DNA from: Anaerotignum neopropionicum
GTDB lineage: Bacteria > Bacillota > Clostridia > Lachnospirales > Anaerotignaceae
Assembly: GCF_001571775.1 (NCBI RefSeq)
Contig: NZ_LRVM01000015.1
Span: 1-46,775, forward strand
Length of the DNA: 46,775 nucleotides
Reading direction: 5' to 3'
Part shown: one piece after another, positions 15,533 to 25,341 of the stretch
Numbering within the stretch: the first letter of the stretch is position 1
Layout of the letters: each line of letters opens with the position of its first letter
Translations under genes and position numbers: made by a program
Notes under the pieces: model-generated
The model's input: only the letters and a program-made list of their open reading frames with translations
Told to the model about the DNA's origin: nothing
Databases searched by the model: none

Positions 15533-16741
15533 TTATTTATTTTTTACGATGGTTTCTTCTATGGCATCCACGATTGCATCAATCTCTATCATTTGATTTT
15601 TTTTCAAAGAAGACTTAATACTTAACTTATTTTCCAAAATATTCATATTCTTGCATTTTTCCAACTCAGCCCGAATTAACTTACCACTGACAGGTGCCCA
15701 TGAGCCATTTTCTATCACGGCTACCGTACGATTTTGCAGATTATGCGCAACAATATCAAATATTAATGCCTCCATGCTAACAAAAATTCCATTATTATAG
15801 GTAGTCGAGGCAAATACCAAATGGCTGTATTGAAATGCCGATGTGATAATGTCCGACGCGGGGGTAACGGATACATCAAACATGACCGCCTTGATTCCTC
15901 TATCCCATAAGCGAGCGGCAAGAATTTCCGCTGCATTTTCTGTATTCCCATAGATAGAAGCATATGCAATAACCACACCTTCTTCTTCCGGAGTATAGCT
16001 GCTCCACCGTTCATACTTTTCCACGTATTGATCAATATCTTTTCTCCAAACAAATCCATGTAATGGGCATAATAAGCGAATGTCTAAAGATGCTATTTTT
16101 TTTAAAACTGCTTGTACCTGCGAACCATACTTCCCAATGATGTTGGCATAATACCGCCTAGCTTCCTTCATATAGTGCTGCTGGAAATCAACTTCATCTG
16201 CAAAAATAGCACCATTTAGCGCTCCAAAACAGCCAAAAGCATCTGCGGAGAATAAAATACCATCGGTAGTATCATATGTCATCATTACTTCAGGCCAGTG
16301 TACCATAGGAGCCATATAAAATTTTAGTTGATGCTTCCCTGTGGAGAATACATCCCCTTCTTTCACTATAATGGCACGAGAATCAATATCAAAGTCAAAA
16401 AATTGCTTAATCATTGTCACAATCTTAGTATTACAAATAATTTTAAGGTTCGGGTAACGCAGTACCACCTCTTCCAAGGTAAAAGAATGGTCGGGTTCCA
16501 TATGATGAACCACAAGATAATCCAAAGGCCTTTCTCCTAACATCTCAGTTAAGTTTTCAAAAAAAACTTTACTGATTGCCTTGTCTACTGTATCAAAGAG
16601 AACTGTTTTTTCATCCATCATCAGATAGGAATTATAAGAAACTCCGTCCGGCACAGAGTACACACCCTCAAACATCGCCAAACGGCGGTCATTACCTCCA
16701 ACCCAAGTCAAATCATCGGTTATTTTTCTCAAACAATACAT
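15533..16741 (-). CDS. Flavodiiron protein (FprA-type O2/NO reductase)
   Basis: 402 residues from ATG 16741 (AAAGGGGCGG upstream); an upstream in-frame start at 16774 is less likely. The N-terminal metallo-beta-lactamase-like domain holds the diiron ligands: HHMEPDH, the His in MVHWPEVM, the Asp in LFSADAFG and the His in CPLHGFVW. The C-terminal flavodoxin domain starts near VVIAYASIYGNTENAAEILA and binds FMN. Class A layout (no fused rubredoxin); the separate rubredoxin gene downstream would supply electrons. Cytoplasmic defence against O2 or NO. Confidence 0.93.
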   Translation of the reverse strand: MYCLRKITDDLTWVGGNDRRLAMFEGVYSVPDGVSYNSYLMMDEKTVLFDTVDKAISKVFFENLTEMLGERPLDYLVVHHMEPDHSFTLEEVVLRYPNLKIICNTKIVTMIKQFFDFDIDSRAIIVKEGDVFSTGKHQLKFYMAPMVHWPEVMMTYDTTDGILFSADAFGCFGALNGAIFADEVDFQQHYMKEARRYYANIIGKYGSQVQAVLKKIASLDIRLLCPLHGFVWRKDIDQYVEKYERWSSYTPEEEGVVIAYASIYGNTENAAEILAARLWDRGIKAVMFDVSVTPASDIITSAFQYSHLVFASTTYNNGIFVSMEALIFDIVAHNLQNRTVAVIENGSWAPVSGKLIRAELEKCKNMNILENKLSIKSSLKKNQMIEIDAIVDAIEETIVKNK

Positions 16742-17829
16742 ATATTCCGCCCCTTTCCATTTTAATGAAAGCATCTAATTTAGTCTACTTAACTTTTTTT
16801 ACCATTAGGAAAAATCTTGTGTTTATATAATAAACCAAAATGATACGTTTGTTAATATACTTTCCAATAATTTTTGTGTTTAAGCAAACTTAACTGTTTG
16901 CGTGATTATATTCTCATTCCTTTTAATAAACTTTGTGTTATTTAAAATAATCTGCCATTTTTTTATCATTCTCTTTTTTAACATTTCAAAACCCATACCC
17001 AAGGATATCCATTTTATAGCCAATTGCCCAGGCACCAAAACCGGCTGAGAAAACTGAGGAGGAATGCCTTGTCAGAAAGCGCAAAGCGTGGTGGATTTAA
17101 ACAGCGTTCGATGAGATAGCAAAATTCTTAAACGAACAAACTGAAATTGAAAAGTTCCATGAGTAGCTAGTAGGTGGACTGGTTGAAAGATTACTGTCTG
17201 TGAGAATAGATTTGAAGTGGAATTTAATTAGGCGTGAACGCACCGGTGAAAAGAAATTGTTGGAATAATGAATATTGTGGAAATCCTCACTGATTTATGT
17301 TAAAATTGTATTAGAAATTTAGCCGGAATCTAAAATGAAATCAGCTTAGCCGGTACATTTTTTGGTTAATATAAACCATAGACGACAGACTTGTTTTCTT
17401 AAAATATTGGAGTAAGCTATATGGCGAATATGTAAACAAATTTATTACTAGGGGCTATATGTAGCAAGAAAAGGCATTTAACAATTTAATAACAGCGTTC
17501 CCGACGTTCTTGGTGTTTGGTTCAATGGCAAAATCAATAATAGATACTCAGACTTCATAATTTTGGAACCGTACTAGGAGTTACAGTGTTAGAGATAAAA
17601 GACTGATACATAAGTCAGTTAGTAAAGATGATAGGAATTTATTTTATACAACTTCAAATAAATCAAAGAAGAAACGATGTAAAGCGCTTAAACACAAAAA
17701 ACTGCGATTGAACGATTGAATAGGAAGTACTTCTAGATAAAGATGAGTGGGAACTCTATTGTGTATCGTGAATTATAGAGAGGGTTGCAGAGTACTTTAC
17801 TTAGGACTTTACGTATGAGGAGAATATGT
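16742..17829. other. 1.1 kb without an intact gene
   Basis: Around 17035-17270 broken frames read LVRKRKAWW, then FDEIAKFLNEQTEIEKFHE, LVGGLVERLLSV and a basic tail, separated by stops. The order resembles the C-terminal end of large serine recombinases (EFDEQLVRRLIEK), so this may be a decayed recombinase or mobile-element gene. The remaining bases up to the kinase gene are full of stops and show no recognisable RNA or riboswitch. Confidence 0.35.
16827..16855 (-). promoter_or_regulatory. Probable promoter of the flavodiiron gene
   Basis: Minus strand TTAACA (16855-16850), 17 bases, TATTAT (16832-16827), about 85 bases upstream of the start codon. Confidence 0.5.
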
Positions 17830-20709
17830 ATGAAAAGGATCATTGCCTTATTATTTGTTCTTATAGTAACAATGTCAACGAATGTCTGTCCTTGCTATGG
17901 TGCTGAGAGTAGAATCAGTTTGACAGAAGAAGAACATGCTTTTATTGAAGAGCATCCTGTAATTCGAATTGGTGTGGACCCTGGATTTGTTCCATTTGAG
18001 TTTATTAATGAAGATGGCGCATATGAGGGAATTGCTGCCGACTACCTTTCTTTGATTTGTGAAAAAACCGGCTTGCAATTTGAAGTTGTGCAAGACTTAA
18101 CATGGCCGGAAGCATATGATTTGGCTCTCGTTGGAGATATTGATGTACTACCTGCGATTGGTAAAACAGAAGAAAGAGAAGATTATTTTCTCTTTTCCCA
18201 ACCGTACTACTACTTTAAAAGAGTGATTGTAACCAGAGATACAGATACCCAAATATCAGCGATAAAGGATTTAGAAGGATTTACTGTAGCTGTGCAACGC
18301 AATAGTTCCCATGAAAGCTACCTTTTACCATATTCGAAGATAAATCTTAGCCTTTATGATTCAGTCGAAGCTGGGCTTACTGCAGTGGCAACGGGATCAG
18401 AAAAAGCCTTTATTGGAAATTTAGCCACAACAAATTACTTGATCCGCTCAAATGGCCTAACCAATCTCAGAATTGTATCTTTTGAAGCTGAGAAACAACA
18501 AGCTTTGTATTTTGCTGTTCGAAAAGATTGGCCTGAGCTAGTAAGTATTTTTAACAAGGCAATGGATAGCGTTACGGAGAGCGAGAAGCTTGCAATTAAC
18601 AACAAATGGATTGACTTGGAAACCCATATTGACTATGGCCCAATGATTCGTATCCTTGTTATCATTGGTACCTTACTCGCTGTTGTAATGGGGGTATCCT
18701 CCTTTTGGATTATAAGACTGCGAAGTGAGATTCGACAACGAAAGCAAATTCAAAAGGATTTGGAAAAGGCGAAGCAAGATGCAGAGGAAGCCAATGAATT
18801 CAAGTCTAGCTTTATGGCCAGGATGTCCCATGAAATTCGAACACCGCTAAATGTGATCACCGGAATGGCATATCTCTTGAAGAAGACCAATCTTACATTG
18901 ACTCAAAAAATGTATACCGATAGAATTACCCAGGCCTCCTCAAATATGCTAAGCATTATAAACGATATTTTGGATTATTCGAAAATTGAAGCGGGAAAGG
19001 TTGAATTAGAAACCGCTCCATTCAGTATGGATCAAGTAATCCAGGATGTTGTCAATATAGTATCTTATAAAATTGAAGAGCAGGAAATTGGTTTTAAGCT
19101 AGCAAAAGACCCCCTTGTTCCCAATTGGTTTTTAGGGGATTCCAAGCGTATCGAGCAAATCCTCCTTAATGTTTTGAACAATGCCGCAAAGTTTACTGTC
19201 AAAGGCGAGGTGTCATTGGATATTCGTCTTATCGCAAAAGAAAATGATAAATACCACTTGTCATTTACAATCAAAGACACTGGCATTGGAATGAACAAAG
19301 AACAGGTAAATAATCTTTTTCTTCCTTTTATGCAGGGGGACAGCAGCATCAATCGGCGTTTCGGTGGCTCTGGGTTGGGATTATCTATTGTTAAAAACCT
19401 TGTGGATTTGATGGGCGGACAAATACAAGTTTTTAGCACTCCACAAGAAGGATCAACATTTATCATTCATTTAGCCCTAAGGGTAGATAAAGAAAAAGAG
19501 GAAGTATATATCAAATCACTATCGGGAGACCACTTTAAAGCTGTTAAAACCCTTGTATTAGAGAAAACAGGGGCAAATATGAATTTGATCGAGAGCTACT
19601 TAAGTGCGTTCGGTATGCATTGTGAACTTACCACTTCTCAGGCAAGTGCGCTGAGTATGCTTGAAGCGGCTGACGGAAAATTTGCCAAACCCTTTGATTT
19701 GTTCATCATCGATTACGAAACGCCAGCAGAAGGTGGTTTTGCATTCGTTGAAACCGTTCGCAGCAACAAAAAGATTGTTAAAAACCCCAAATTTATCATG
19801 CTGCTGCCCATGATGAGAGAGGATTTGTTTGATAGGATTAACGAATATGGGATAGATAATGCCATGGGCAAGCCAATCATCCCTTCAATCCTCTTTAACG
19901 GAATTTTGGACATATTTAAATTAAAGGCTGTATCTGCTACACAACCTTCTGAGTGTGAAAAAAATGGGTTGGTGAGTCTTGAAAAATCATACAGGGTATT
20001 AGTGGTTGAGGATAATAAAACCAATCAATTGATTGCAAAAACACTTCTACACCAAATTGGTGTTGAGTCAATTCTTGCCTCTGACGGAAAAGAGGGTGTG
20101 GAACTATATTTGCAATATAAAGATAAAATTGCTTTAATTCTCATGGATCTGCATATGCCCGTCATGAATGGCTATGATGCGGCGGAGGAAATCAGAAAAA
20201 CATCCCCCAATATACCGATTGTTGCTATGACTGCTGATGTGATTTTGGGAGTTAAGGAGAAGTGTGCCCGTAGTGGAATCTACCATTATATTAGCAAGCC
20301 TTTTGATCCAGATCAGTTTCTTCAAAAGATAAAAGAGGTCATTTTAGAAAATCAAGGTAAAATGTTTGATGAACCGAAGATATTGGATGAAACTGCGGGT
20401 CTGAGGAACATGGGCGGGAACCTTGAAGTTTATCGACAGGTGCTTAACGAATATTACAATGAAAATCAGGAAACACTGGAGAAGCTTTCCCTTGCAGTCA
20501 ATGAAATGCGATATGCAGATGCTGCGCAGATTGTTCATAAAGTGAAAAGCAGTTCGGGAAGCATAGGTGCTAAATCATTATATGAATTGTCAATAAAGCT
20601 GCAAAAAGCTTTGGATGAGAAAAAAGAAGACGAAATAGCACTACTGCAAAAAGAGTATAGTCGTAGATTGAAAAAGCTACTGGCGGAAATTTCTAAAGCG
20701 CAGGATTGA
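17830..20709 (+). CDS. BvgS-like hybrid sensor histidine kinase (SBP-TM-HisKA-HATPase-REC-REC-HPt)
   Basis: 959 residues. Signal peptide to about 25, SBP_bac_3 sensor domain (44-262: VIRIGVDPGFVPFEF, DVLPAIGKTEEREDYFLFS), one membrane helix (about 272-296), coiled coil, HisKA with SHEIRTPLN (His 334), HATPase with NVLNNAAKF, DTGIGM and GGSGLGLSI, a first receiver (570-700) with Asp 628 but LVLEKTG instead of the acidic pair, a canonical receiver (721-840; VVEDNKTNQ, Asp 773, SKPF) and an HPt domain (His 903, HKVKSSSGSIGA). ATG 17830 follows GAGGAGA. Senses an extracellular small solute, probably amino-acid-like, and relays phosphate to a separate receiver, most simply the next gene. Confidence 0.92.
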   Translation: MKRIIALLFVLIVTMSTNVCPCYGAESRISLTEEEHAFIEEHPVIRIGVDPGFVPFEFINEDGAYEGIAADYLSLICEKTGLQFEVVQDLTWPEAYDLALVGDIDVLPAIGKTEEREDYFLFSQPYYYFKRVIVTRDTDTQISAIKDLEGFTVAVQRNSSHESYLLPYSKINLSLYDSVEAGLTAVATGSEKAFIGNLATTNYLIRSNGLTNLRIVSFEAEKQQALYFAVRKDWPELVSIFNKAMDSVTESEKLAINNKWIDLETHIDYGPMIRILVIIGTLLAVVMGVSSFWIIRLRSEIRQRKQIQKDLEKAKQDAEEANEFKSSFMARMSHEIRTPLNVITGMAYLLKKTNLTLTQKMYTDRITQASSNMLSIINDILDYSKIEAGKVELETAPFSMDQVIQDVVNIVSYKIEEQEIGFKLAKDPLVPNWFLGDSKRIEQILLNVLNNAAKFTVKGEVSLDIRLIAKENDKYHLSFTIKDTGIGMNKEQVNNLFLPFMQGDSSINRRFGGSGLGLSIVKNLVDLMGGQIQVFSTPQEGSTFIIHLALRVDKEKEEVYIKSLSGDHFKAVKTLVLEKTGANMNLIESYLSAFGMHCELTTSQASALSMLEAADGKFAKPFDLFIIDYETPAEGGFAFVETVRSNKKIVKNPKFIMLLPMMREDLFDRINEYGIDNAMGKPIIPSILFNGILDIFKLKAVSATQPSECEKNGLVSLEKSYRVLVVEDNKTNQLIAKTLLHQIGVESILASDGKEGVELYLQYKDKIALILMDLHMPVMNGYDAAEEIRKTSPNIPIVAMTADVILGVKEKCARSGIYHYISKPFDPDQFLQKIKEVILENQGKMFDEPKILDETAGLRNMGGNLEVYRQVLNEYYNENQETLEKLSLAVNEMRYADAAQIVHKVKSSSGSIGAKSLYELSIKLQKALDEKKEDEIALLQKEYSRRLKKLLAEISKAQD

Positions 20710-20744
20710 AAGCAAAGTATGGGATGATTATAAAGGGGGTATGG

Positions 20745-23243
20745 ATGATGTCTATAAAAATATTGGTGGTTGACGATTCTGTAACAGATCGGAAAATTAT
20801 TAAAAGCTTGCTTGTTGGATACGATGTTTTGCTCGCTGGTGATGGAATGGAAGCACTGCGCATAGTGGAAGATAATTCTGATATAGACTTAATCATACTT
20901 GATCTTAATATGCCCAACATGGATGGTTTCCAAGTTCTTAAGGTGCTTAAGTCTGATGAGCGGTACAAAAAGATACGTGCCATTATCTTAAGCAATTACG
21001 ATGAATTGGAGAATGAAATCAAGGGTCTTCAGCTTGGTGCTGTGGATTATATTAGGAAGCCTATTCATATGGAATCCTTGAAAGCAAGAATTCAAATCCA
21101 GGGGGAGCTGCTCAAAATTCAACAACTACTTGAAGAAAAGTTGTTTGAACACGAACTAACTTTTGATACTGTTCTCCAACAAGCGCCTATTGGTATAGCC
21201 ATTTCCCAAAGCAATGAACCTTATTCTAACGTTGGAAATGATTTTGTTAGCACGAACCCATCTTTTGAGCAAATAACTGGGAGAACCAATGAGGAACTGA
21301 ATCATATAGGATGGGCGAAAATTACACATCCTGAGGATGTAGAGGCAGATATGAATAGCTTTATCAAGCTGAAAAAAGGTGAGATAAAAAGCTATTCCGT
21401 AGAAAAACGATTAATTAAGCCAGATGGCTCAGTTGTTTGGGTAGATGTTGTTGTGGCAAATTTATCCATGGAAAAACATAAAAAATTCGGTTATATCTGC
21501 CTGATTCATGATATTACAAAGCGAAAAGAAGCTGAGAAAGCGCTGGCTGAAAGCGAGCGCAGTAAATCAGTATTTCTATCAAACCTTCAAGGCATGGCCT
21601 ATCGGTGTAATTATGATTGTGAATGGACTATGCAATTTGTTTCGTCCGGTTGCTTTGAATTAACAGGGTATATGCCGGAAAATTTATTGTATAACAGAGA
21701 TCTGTCTTTCAACGATCTTATTACCCAGGATTATCGTGAGTCGCTATGGAAAGAGTGGGAACAAATTCTTTCCAAGAGACTACCCTTTCGGTATGAATAT
21801 GAAATAATAACGGCAAAAGGAACGCGTAAATGGGTGCTTGAAATTGCCCAAGGGATTTATAACGACCAAGGTGAAGTCGAAGCCCTTGAAGGTATTATTA
21901 TTGATATTTCAGATCGTAAAGAAATGGAAAATAAACTTACCTATAATAGTCAGCATGATGACTGGACAGGCCTATACAATCGTCGATTTTTAGAAACCAT
22001 GTTAACAAATGATATAAAATTAGAGTTGACAGAAAAAAGAGCGCTTATCAGTATTAACCTCAGCACGCTGCATTCTTTAACAATTACGTATGGATTTCAA
22101 TACAGTCAGAACCTGATAAAAAGTGTTGCAGATGTATTAAAACCTTACTGTAACGATCACTGCTTGTTATTTAATACTTATGAGTATCGTTTTGCATTTT
22201 ATATGAAGGCATACAAAGATAAGAACGAATTATCCGATTTTTGCGAAAGAGTATCAAGTACCCTTAGTTCATTTCTCGCGGTGGAAAGAATCAATGTTGG
22301 TATAGGTGTACTTGAAATAAATGAAGGGAATAAATATGATGTTGATCATTTACTTAAGAATCTTTTGATCACATCTGAAGAAGCTGTTCATCTTGGAGAA
22401 GAAGCAAATTATATCTGTTTCTATGACAAAAAGCTAGAGCAACGGATCATCCGCAGAGAAATATTACAACGGGAGCTTTCCCAAATTTCTGTGGGTAAAA
22501 AAGAAAATCGCCTCTTTTTGCAGTATCAGCCCATATTGGATCTCCACGAAAATCACATTTGTGGATTTGAGGCCTTGGCAAGATACAATAGTGACGAGCT
22601 TGGCATGGTATCCCCTTTGGAGTTTATACCCATTGCCGAGGAAACAAAGTATATAATCTCTATCGGAAATAGTATTATTTATAAAGCCTGTGAATTTATA
22701 AGTAGGTTAAAATCCATTGGATACCATGCAATAAACGTATCAATTAATATTTCGGCGATCCAACTACTTAATAAAGGCTTTGTTGAAGACCTGATGAATA
22801 CCATTACGAAGATGAAGGTAGATCCAGAGCATATCATTCTGGAGCTTACGGAATCAGTTTTTTCATCAAAATTCGAAGAAATTAATAAAATTCTTGGTCG
22901 GCTTAGGGATTATGGTATCAGGTGTTCCATTGATGACTTTGGTACAGGCTATTCTTCTCTCTCCAGAGAACGAGAATTAAATGTTAGTTGCTTGAAGATA
23001 GATAAGTCGTTTATTGATAAACTCTTATTTCTCAGTGCGGAAGAAACAATAACAGGTGATATCATCTCATTGGCGCATAAGCTAGGACACTCTGTTGTGG
23101 CCGAGGGCGTAGAGCATGAAAAGCAATTGAAGTATTTAAAAGCATATGGCTGTGATAAAATACAGGGATATTTGATTAGCAAGCCGCTTTCCGAAGAAAT
23201 GGCTATTAAATTCCTTGAACATCAAACAGAAAAGGAAATATAG
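20745..23243 (+). CDS. Response regulator with PAS-PAS, degenerate GGDEF and EAL domain (c-di-GMP phosphodiesterase)
   Basis: 832 residues. REC domain 1-120 (VVDDS, Asp 53, KPI), PAS at about 140-260 and 280-395, GGDEF-like 400-560 and EAL 575-830. The GGDEF signature is replaced by TYEYRF (478-483), so no cyclase activity is expected. The EAL part keeps FEALARY (EAL 609-611), NxS, LELTES, DDFGTGYSS, KIDKSF and VAEGVE, so c-di-GMP hydrolysis is likely. Start ATG 20745 or 20748, after AAAGGGGGT. It begins 35 bases after the hybrid kinase gene and carries a receiver, so the pair probably turns a solute signal into lower c-di-GMP. Confidence 0.9.
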   Translation: MMSIKILVVDDSVTDRKIIKSLLVGYDVLLAGDGMEALRIVEDNSDIDLIILDLNMPNMDGFQVLKVLKSDERYKKIRAIILSNYDELENEIKGLQLGAVDYIRKPIHMESLKARIQIQGELLKIQQLLEEKLFEHELTFDTVLQQAPIGIAISQSNEPYSNVGNDFVSTNPSFEQITGRTNEELNHIGWAKITHPEDVEADMNSFIKLKKGEIKSYSVEKRLIKPDGSVVWVDVVVANLSMEKHKKFGYICLIHDITKRKEAEKALAESERSKSVFLSNLQGMAYRCNYDCEWTMQFVSSGCFELTGYMPENLLYNRDLSFNDLITQDYRESLWKEWEQILSKRLPFRYEYEIITAKGTRKWVLEIAQGIYNDQGEVEALEGIIIDISDRKEMENKLTYNSQHDDWTGLYNRRFLETMLTNDIKLELTEKRALISINLSTLHSLTITYGFQYSQNLIKSVADVLKPYCNDHCLLFNTYEYRFAFYMKAYKDKNELSDFCERVSSTLSSFLAVERINVGIGVLEINEGNKYDVDHLLKNLLITSEEAVHLGEEANYICFYDKKLEQRIIRREILQRELSQISVGKKENRLFLQYQPILDLHENHICGFEALARYNSDELGMVSPLEFIPIAEETKYIISIGNSIIYKACEFISRLKSIGYHAINVSINISAIQLLNKGFVEDLMNTITKMKVDPEHIILELTESVFSSKFEEINKILGRLRDYGIRCSIDDFGTGYSSLSRERELNVSCLKIDKSFIDKLLFLSAEETITGDIISLAHKLGHSVVAEGVEHEKQLKYLKAYGCDKIQGYLISKPLSEEMAIKFLEHQTEKEI

Positions 23244-23733
23244 CTTTTAAGTACAAACGAAATGGGGATGTGTTTATTGAAGGACGAGGTTATTCGCCAC
23301 GGATTTAAAGGATACTGTTTTAATCAGTATTAGGCAAAATTAGGCAAACATTTTTTTTGTTATTTTCCATACGTGCCAGTACTACATGTATCATCTTTTT
23401 ATGTATTTTTTTAGGGAACGCCCATGAGATGAAGTGGCGCATGGGAATCATTATATGGCATGTGGTGATAGTTGTTACAATGTGGTACTTGGTAAATGAT
23501 CATATTTTCTCAAGAAGGGGATTAAGCAGTCAATATTAGTGGAGGCTGTGAAGAAACCTCTGGAATTTGCTTTCTATGATAAAATTATGGATGTTTGATT
23601 GCAGGTTCGCCTCCTGATTTTAGGTGAATGCTCAGCAAGGCAGTCAAAAGTTAGCTTTGCTTCGTTATTTGTTTTTGTCCACCTGTTTTCTCCCTTCAAT
23701 ATGTTTATAATACTAAAAATTTTACGAAAAACA
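23244..23733. other. Intergenic stretch, no gene recognised
   Basis: A 60-residue plus-strand frame (23357-23539) has a hydrophobic segment but no ribosome site and no family resemblance. The rest holds many stops on both strands. Confidence 0.3.
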
Positions 23734-23765
23734 AAGCGGCAACCAATTATCTTAGTTCGCCGCTT
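23734..23765 (-). terminator. Terminator of asnA
   Basis: 7-bp stem GCGGC-rich (23734-23740 with 23759-23765) followed, on the minus strand, by a T-rich run (TTTGTTTTT). Lies 29 bases after the asnA stop. Confidence 0.7.
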
Positions 23766-23793
23766 GCATTTGTGTTGAAAATTTGTTTTTAAA

Positions 23794-24801
23794 TTACAAA
23801 AGAGGAATTCCTGCTTTTTTACAAGAGTCAATGGTTTCTTGATCCCAAATGGAGGATTGAACCTCGCCAATATGTGCTTTGCCTAAAAGCAGCATACATA
23901 AACGAGATTGGCCGATGCCGCCGCCGATGGTGCAAGGCAGCGTGCCCTCTAACAGCATTTTGTGAAAGGGAAGCGTACGACGATCATCGCAGCCGGCTTT
24001 GCGCAGCTGCTGATCCATAGCTACCGCATCAACACGGATGCCCATAGAGGAAATTTCAAAAGCGCAGTCTAAAACGGGATTGTAAAATAAAATATCGCCG
24101 TTTAATTTCCAATCATCATAGTCGGGGGCGCGGCCGTCATGGGGCTTCCCGGATTTTAAAGCATCCCCAATTTGCATAATGAAAACGGTTTTATGCTCCT
24201 TAACAAAAGCATTTTCTCTTTCCTTTGCCGTTAAATCAGGATATTTATCCTCTAATTCCTGGGAAGTAATAAAGGTTACCTCTCTGCAAATCTCGGTGGC
24301 AATACGAGGATATTTTTTCTTTATCACATCCAATGTATCACAAATACTGATTACAATCCCCTGTACAGTATATTTCAATTCCTGCAAATTTCTTTTTTCG
24401 GGAGTTATTACCTTTTCCCAATCCCACTGATCAACATAAATTGAATGAAGGTTGTCCAAAACCTCATCCCGGCGAATTGCGTTCATATTGGTATAAATAC
24501 CCTTGCCAGGGCGGAAATCGTAACGATATAAAGCCATACGCTTCCATTTTGCCAAAGAATGCACAACCTCGGCAGTAACCCCTGTTGCAGGTACCTCAAA
24601 GCTAACAGGACGTTCAATGCCGTTTAAATTGTCATTCAGACCCGTAGCGGGATCTACAAAAAGAGGAGCGGATACTCTTTTCAAATTTAAGTTTTGTGAA
24701 AGATTTTCTTCAAAGGTATTGTGAATCAAACCAATTGCGTTTTGCGTTTCATACAGCGTAAGAGCTGATTGATAGCTCTCGGGAATAAATGTTTTACCCA
24801 T
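23794..24801 (-). CDS. asnA: Aspartate-ammonia ligase (asparagine synthetase A)
   Basis: 335 residues, normal AsnA length. Makes asparagine from aspartate, ammonia and ATP with AMP release; class II aminoacyl-tRNA-synthetase-like fold. Marks: start MGKTFIPESYQSALTLYETQ, NLNLKRVSAPLFV, LNGIERPVSFEV, VHSLAKWKRMAL, the segment DQWDWEKVI and the C-terminal GGGIGQSRLCMLLL. GAGGATTATTTT precedes the ATG. Single gene, divergent from the BlaI-type gene, with its own promoter and terminator. Confidence 0.97.
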   Translation of the reverse strand: MGKTFIPESYQSALTLYETQNAIGLIHNTFEENLSQNLNLKRVSAPLFVDPATGLNDNLNGIERPVSFEVPATGVTAEVVHSLAKWKRMALYRYDFRPGKGIYTNMNAIRRDEVLDNLHSIYVDQWDWEKVITPEKRNLQELKYTVQGIVISICDTLDVIKKKYPRIATEICREVTFITSQELEDKYPDLTAKERENAFVKEHKTVFIMQIGDALKSGKPHDGRAPDYDDWKLNGDILFYNPVLDCAFEISSMGIRVDAVAMDQQLRKAGCDDRRTLPFHKMLLEGTLPCTIGGGIGQSRLCMLLLGKAHIGEVQSSIWDQETIDSCKKAGIPLL

Positions 24802-24838
24802 AAAATAATCCTCATTTCCTATTAATTTTACTTGTTTT

Positions 24839-24867
24839 AGAATAACACAGTAAAAATGTTAATTCAA
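24839..24867 (-). promoter_or_regulatory. Probable asnA promoter
   Basis: Minus strand TTGAAT (24867-24862), 17 bases, TATTCT (24844-24839). Confidence 0.45.
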
Positions 24868-24879
24868 GTAAAATGATAC

Positions 24880-24930
24880 TTGACATTAAAGTCCTACAAT
24901 TGTATGATGTTATTAAAACATACACTTGTA
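24880..24930 (+). promoter_or_regulatory. blaI-blaR promoter with two BlaI-type operators
   Basis: TTGACA (24880-24885), 17 bases, TATGAT (24903-24908). Two TACA-N2-TGTA dyads: TACAATTGTA (24895-24904), overlapping spacer and -10, and TACACTTGTA (24921-24930), just before the ribosome site. TACA/TGTA dyads are the known half-sites of BlaI/MecI repressors, so autoregulation is well supported. Confidence 0.8.
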
Positions 24931-24942
24931 GGAGTTGATTGC

Positions 24943-25341
24943 ATGAGAAAAGCAGGAGAAATTTCTCGCTTACCGGATACAGAGCTGGAAATTATGAAAG
25001 TCATTTGGAATGAGGCGAAAAGCCTTTCTACTTCAGAAATCAAAGAAAAATTGGAAATAAAGCGTCCGTGGAATAGTTCGGCTTTGCAAACACTGTTAAA
25101 CCGATTGATTGACAGAGGCTTTATAGAATCCTATAAGGAGGGAAAAAATCGGTTTTATATTGCTGTCGTAGAAGAAAATGCATATTTGGCCTTGGAAAAT
25201 CGACTGTTTTTAAATAAAGTAAACAATAATTCTCTAACGAAGCTGGTTGCCTCTCTTTACGATAGTCGCGCAATTTCTCAAAATGATTTGGACGAATTGG
25301 CAACCTATATTCGTCAGAAAGCAGGGGGCGAAAATATATGA
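24943..25341 (+). CDS. BlaI/MecI-family transcriptional repressor
   Basis: 132 residues. Winged helix at about 8-80: LPDTELEIMKVIWNEAKSLS, then NSSALQTLLNRLIDRGFIESY and GKNRFYIAVV, typical of BlaI/MecI. The C-terminal dimerisation region continues NNSLTKLVASLYDSRAISQ, with a DELATYI end. ATG 24943 has AGGAG upstream; an earlier frame start at 24880 would lie inside the promoter. Overlaps the M56 sensor gene by 4 bases (ATGA), so the two are translationally coupled. Such repressors are removed by the partner protease on antibiotic or cell-wall stress. Confidence 0.92.
   Translation: MRKAGEISRLPDTELEIMKVIWNEAKSLSTSEIKEKLEIKRPWNSSALQTLLNRLIDRGFIESYKEGKNRFYIAVVEENAYLALENRLFLNKVNNNSLTKLVASLYDSRAISQNDLDELATYIRQKAGGENI

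Noticed and set aside
17280-17829. c-di-GMP riboswitch before the kinase/EAL genes
   Set aside because: No GEMM-type core sequence could be recognised in the leader.
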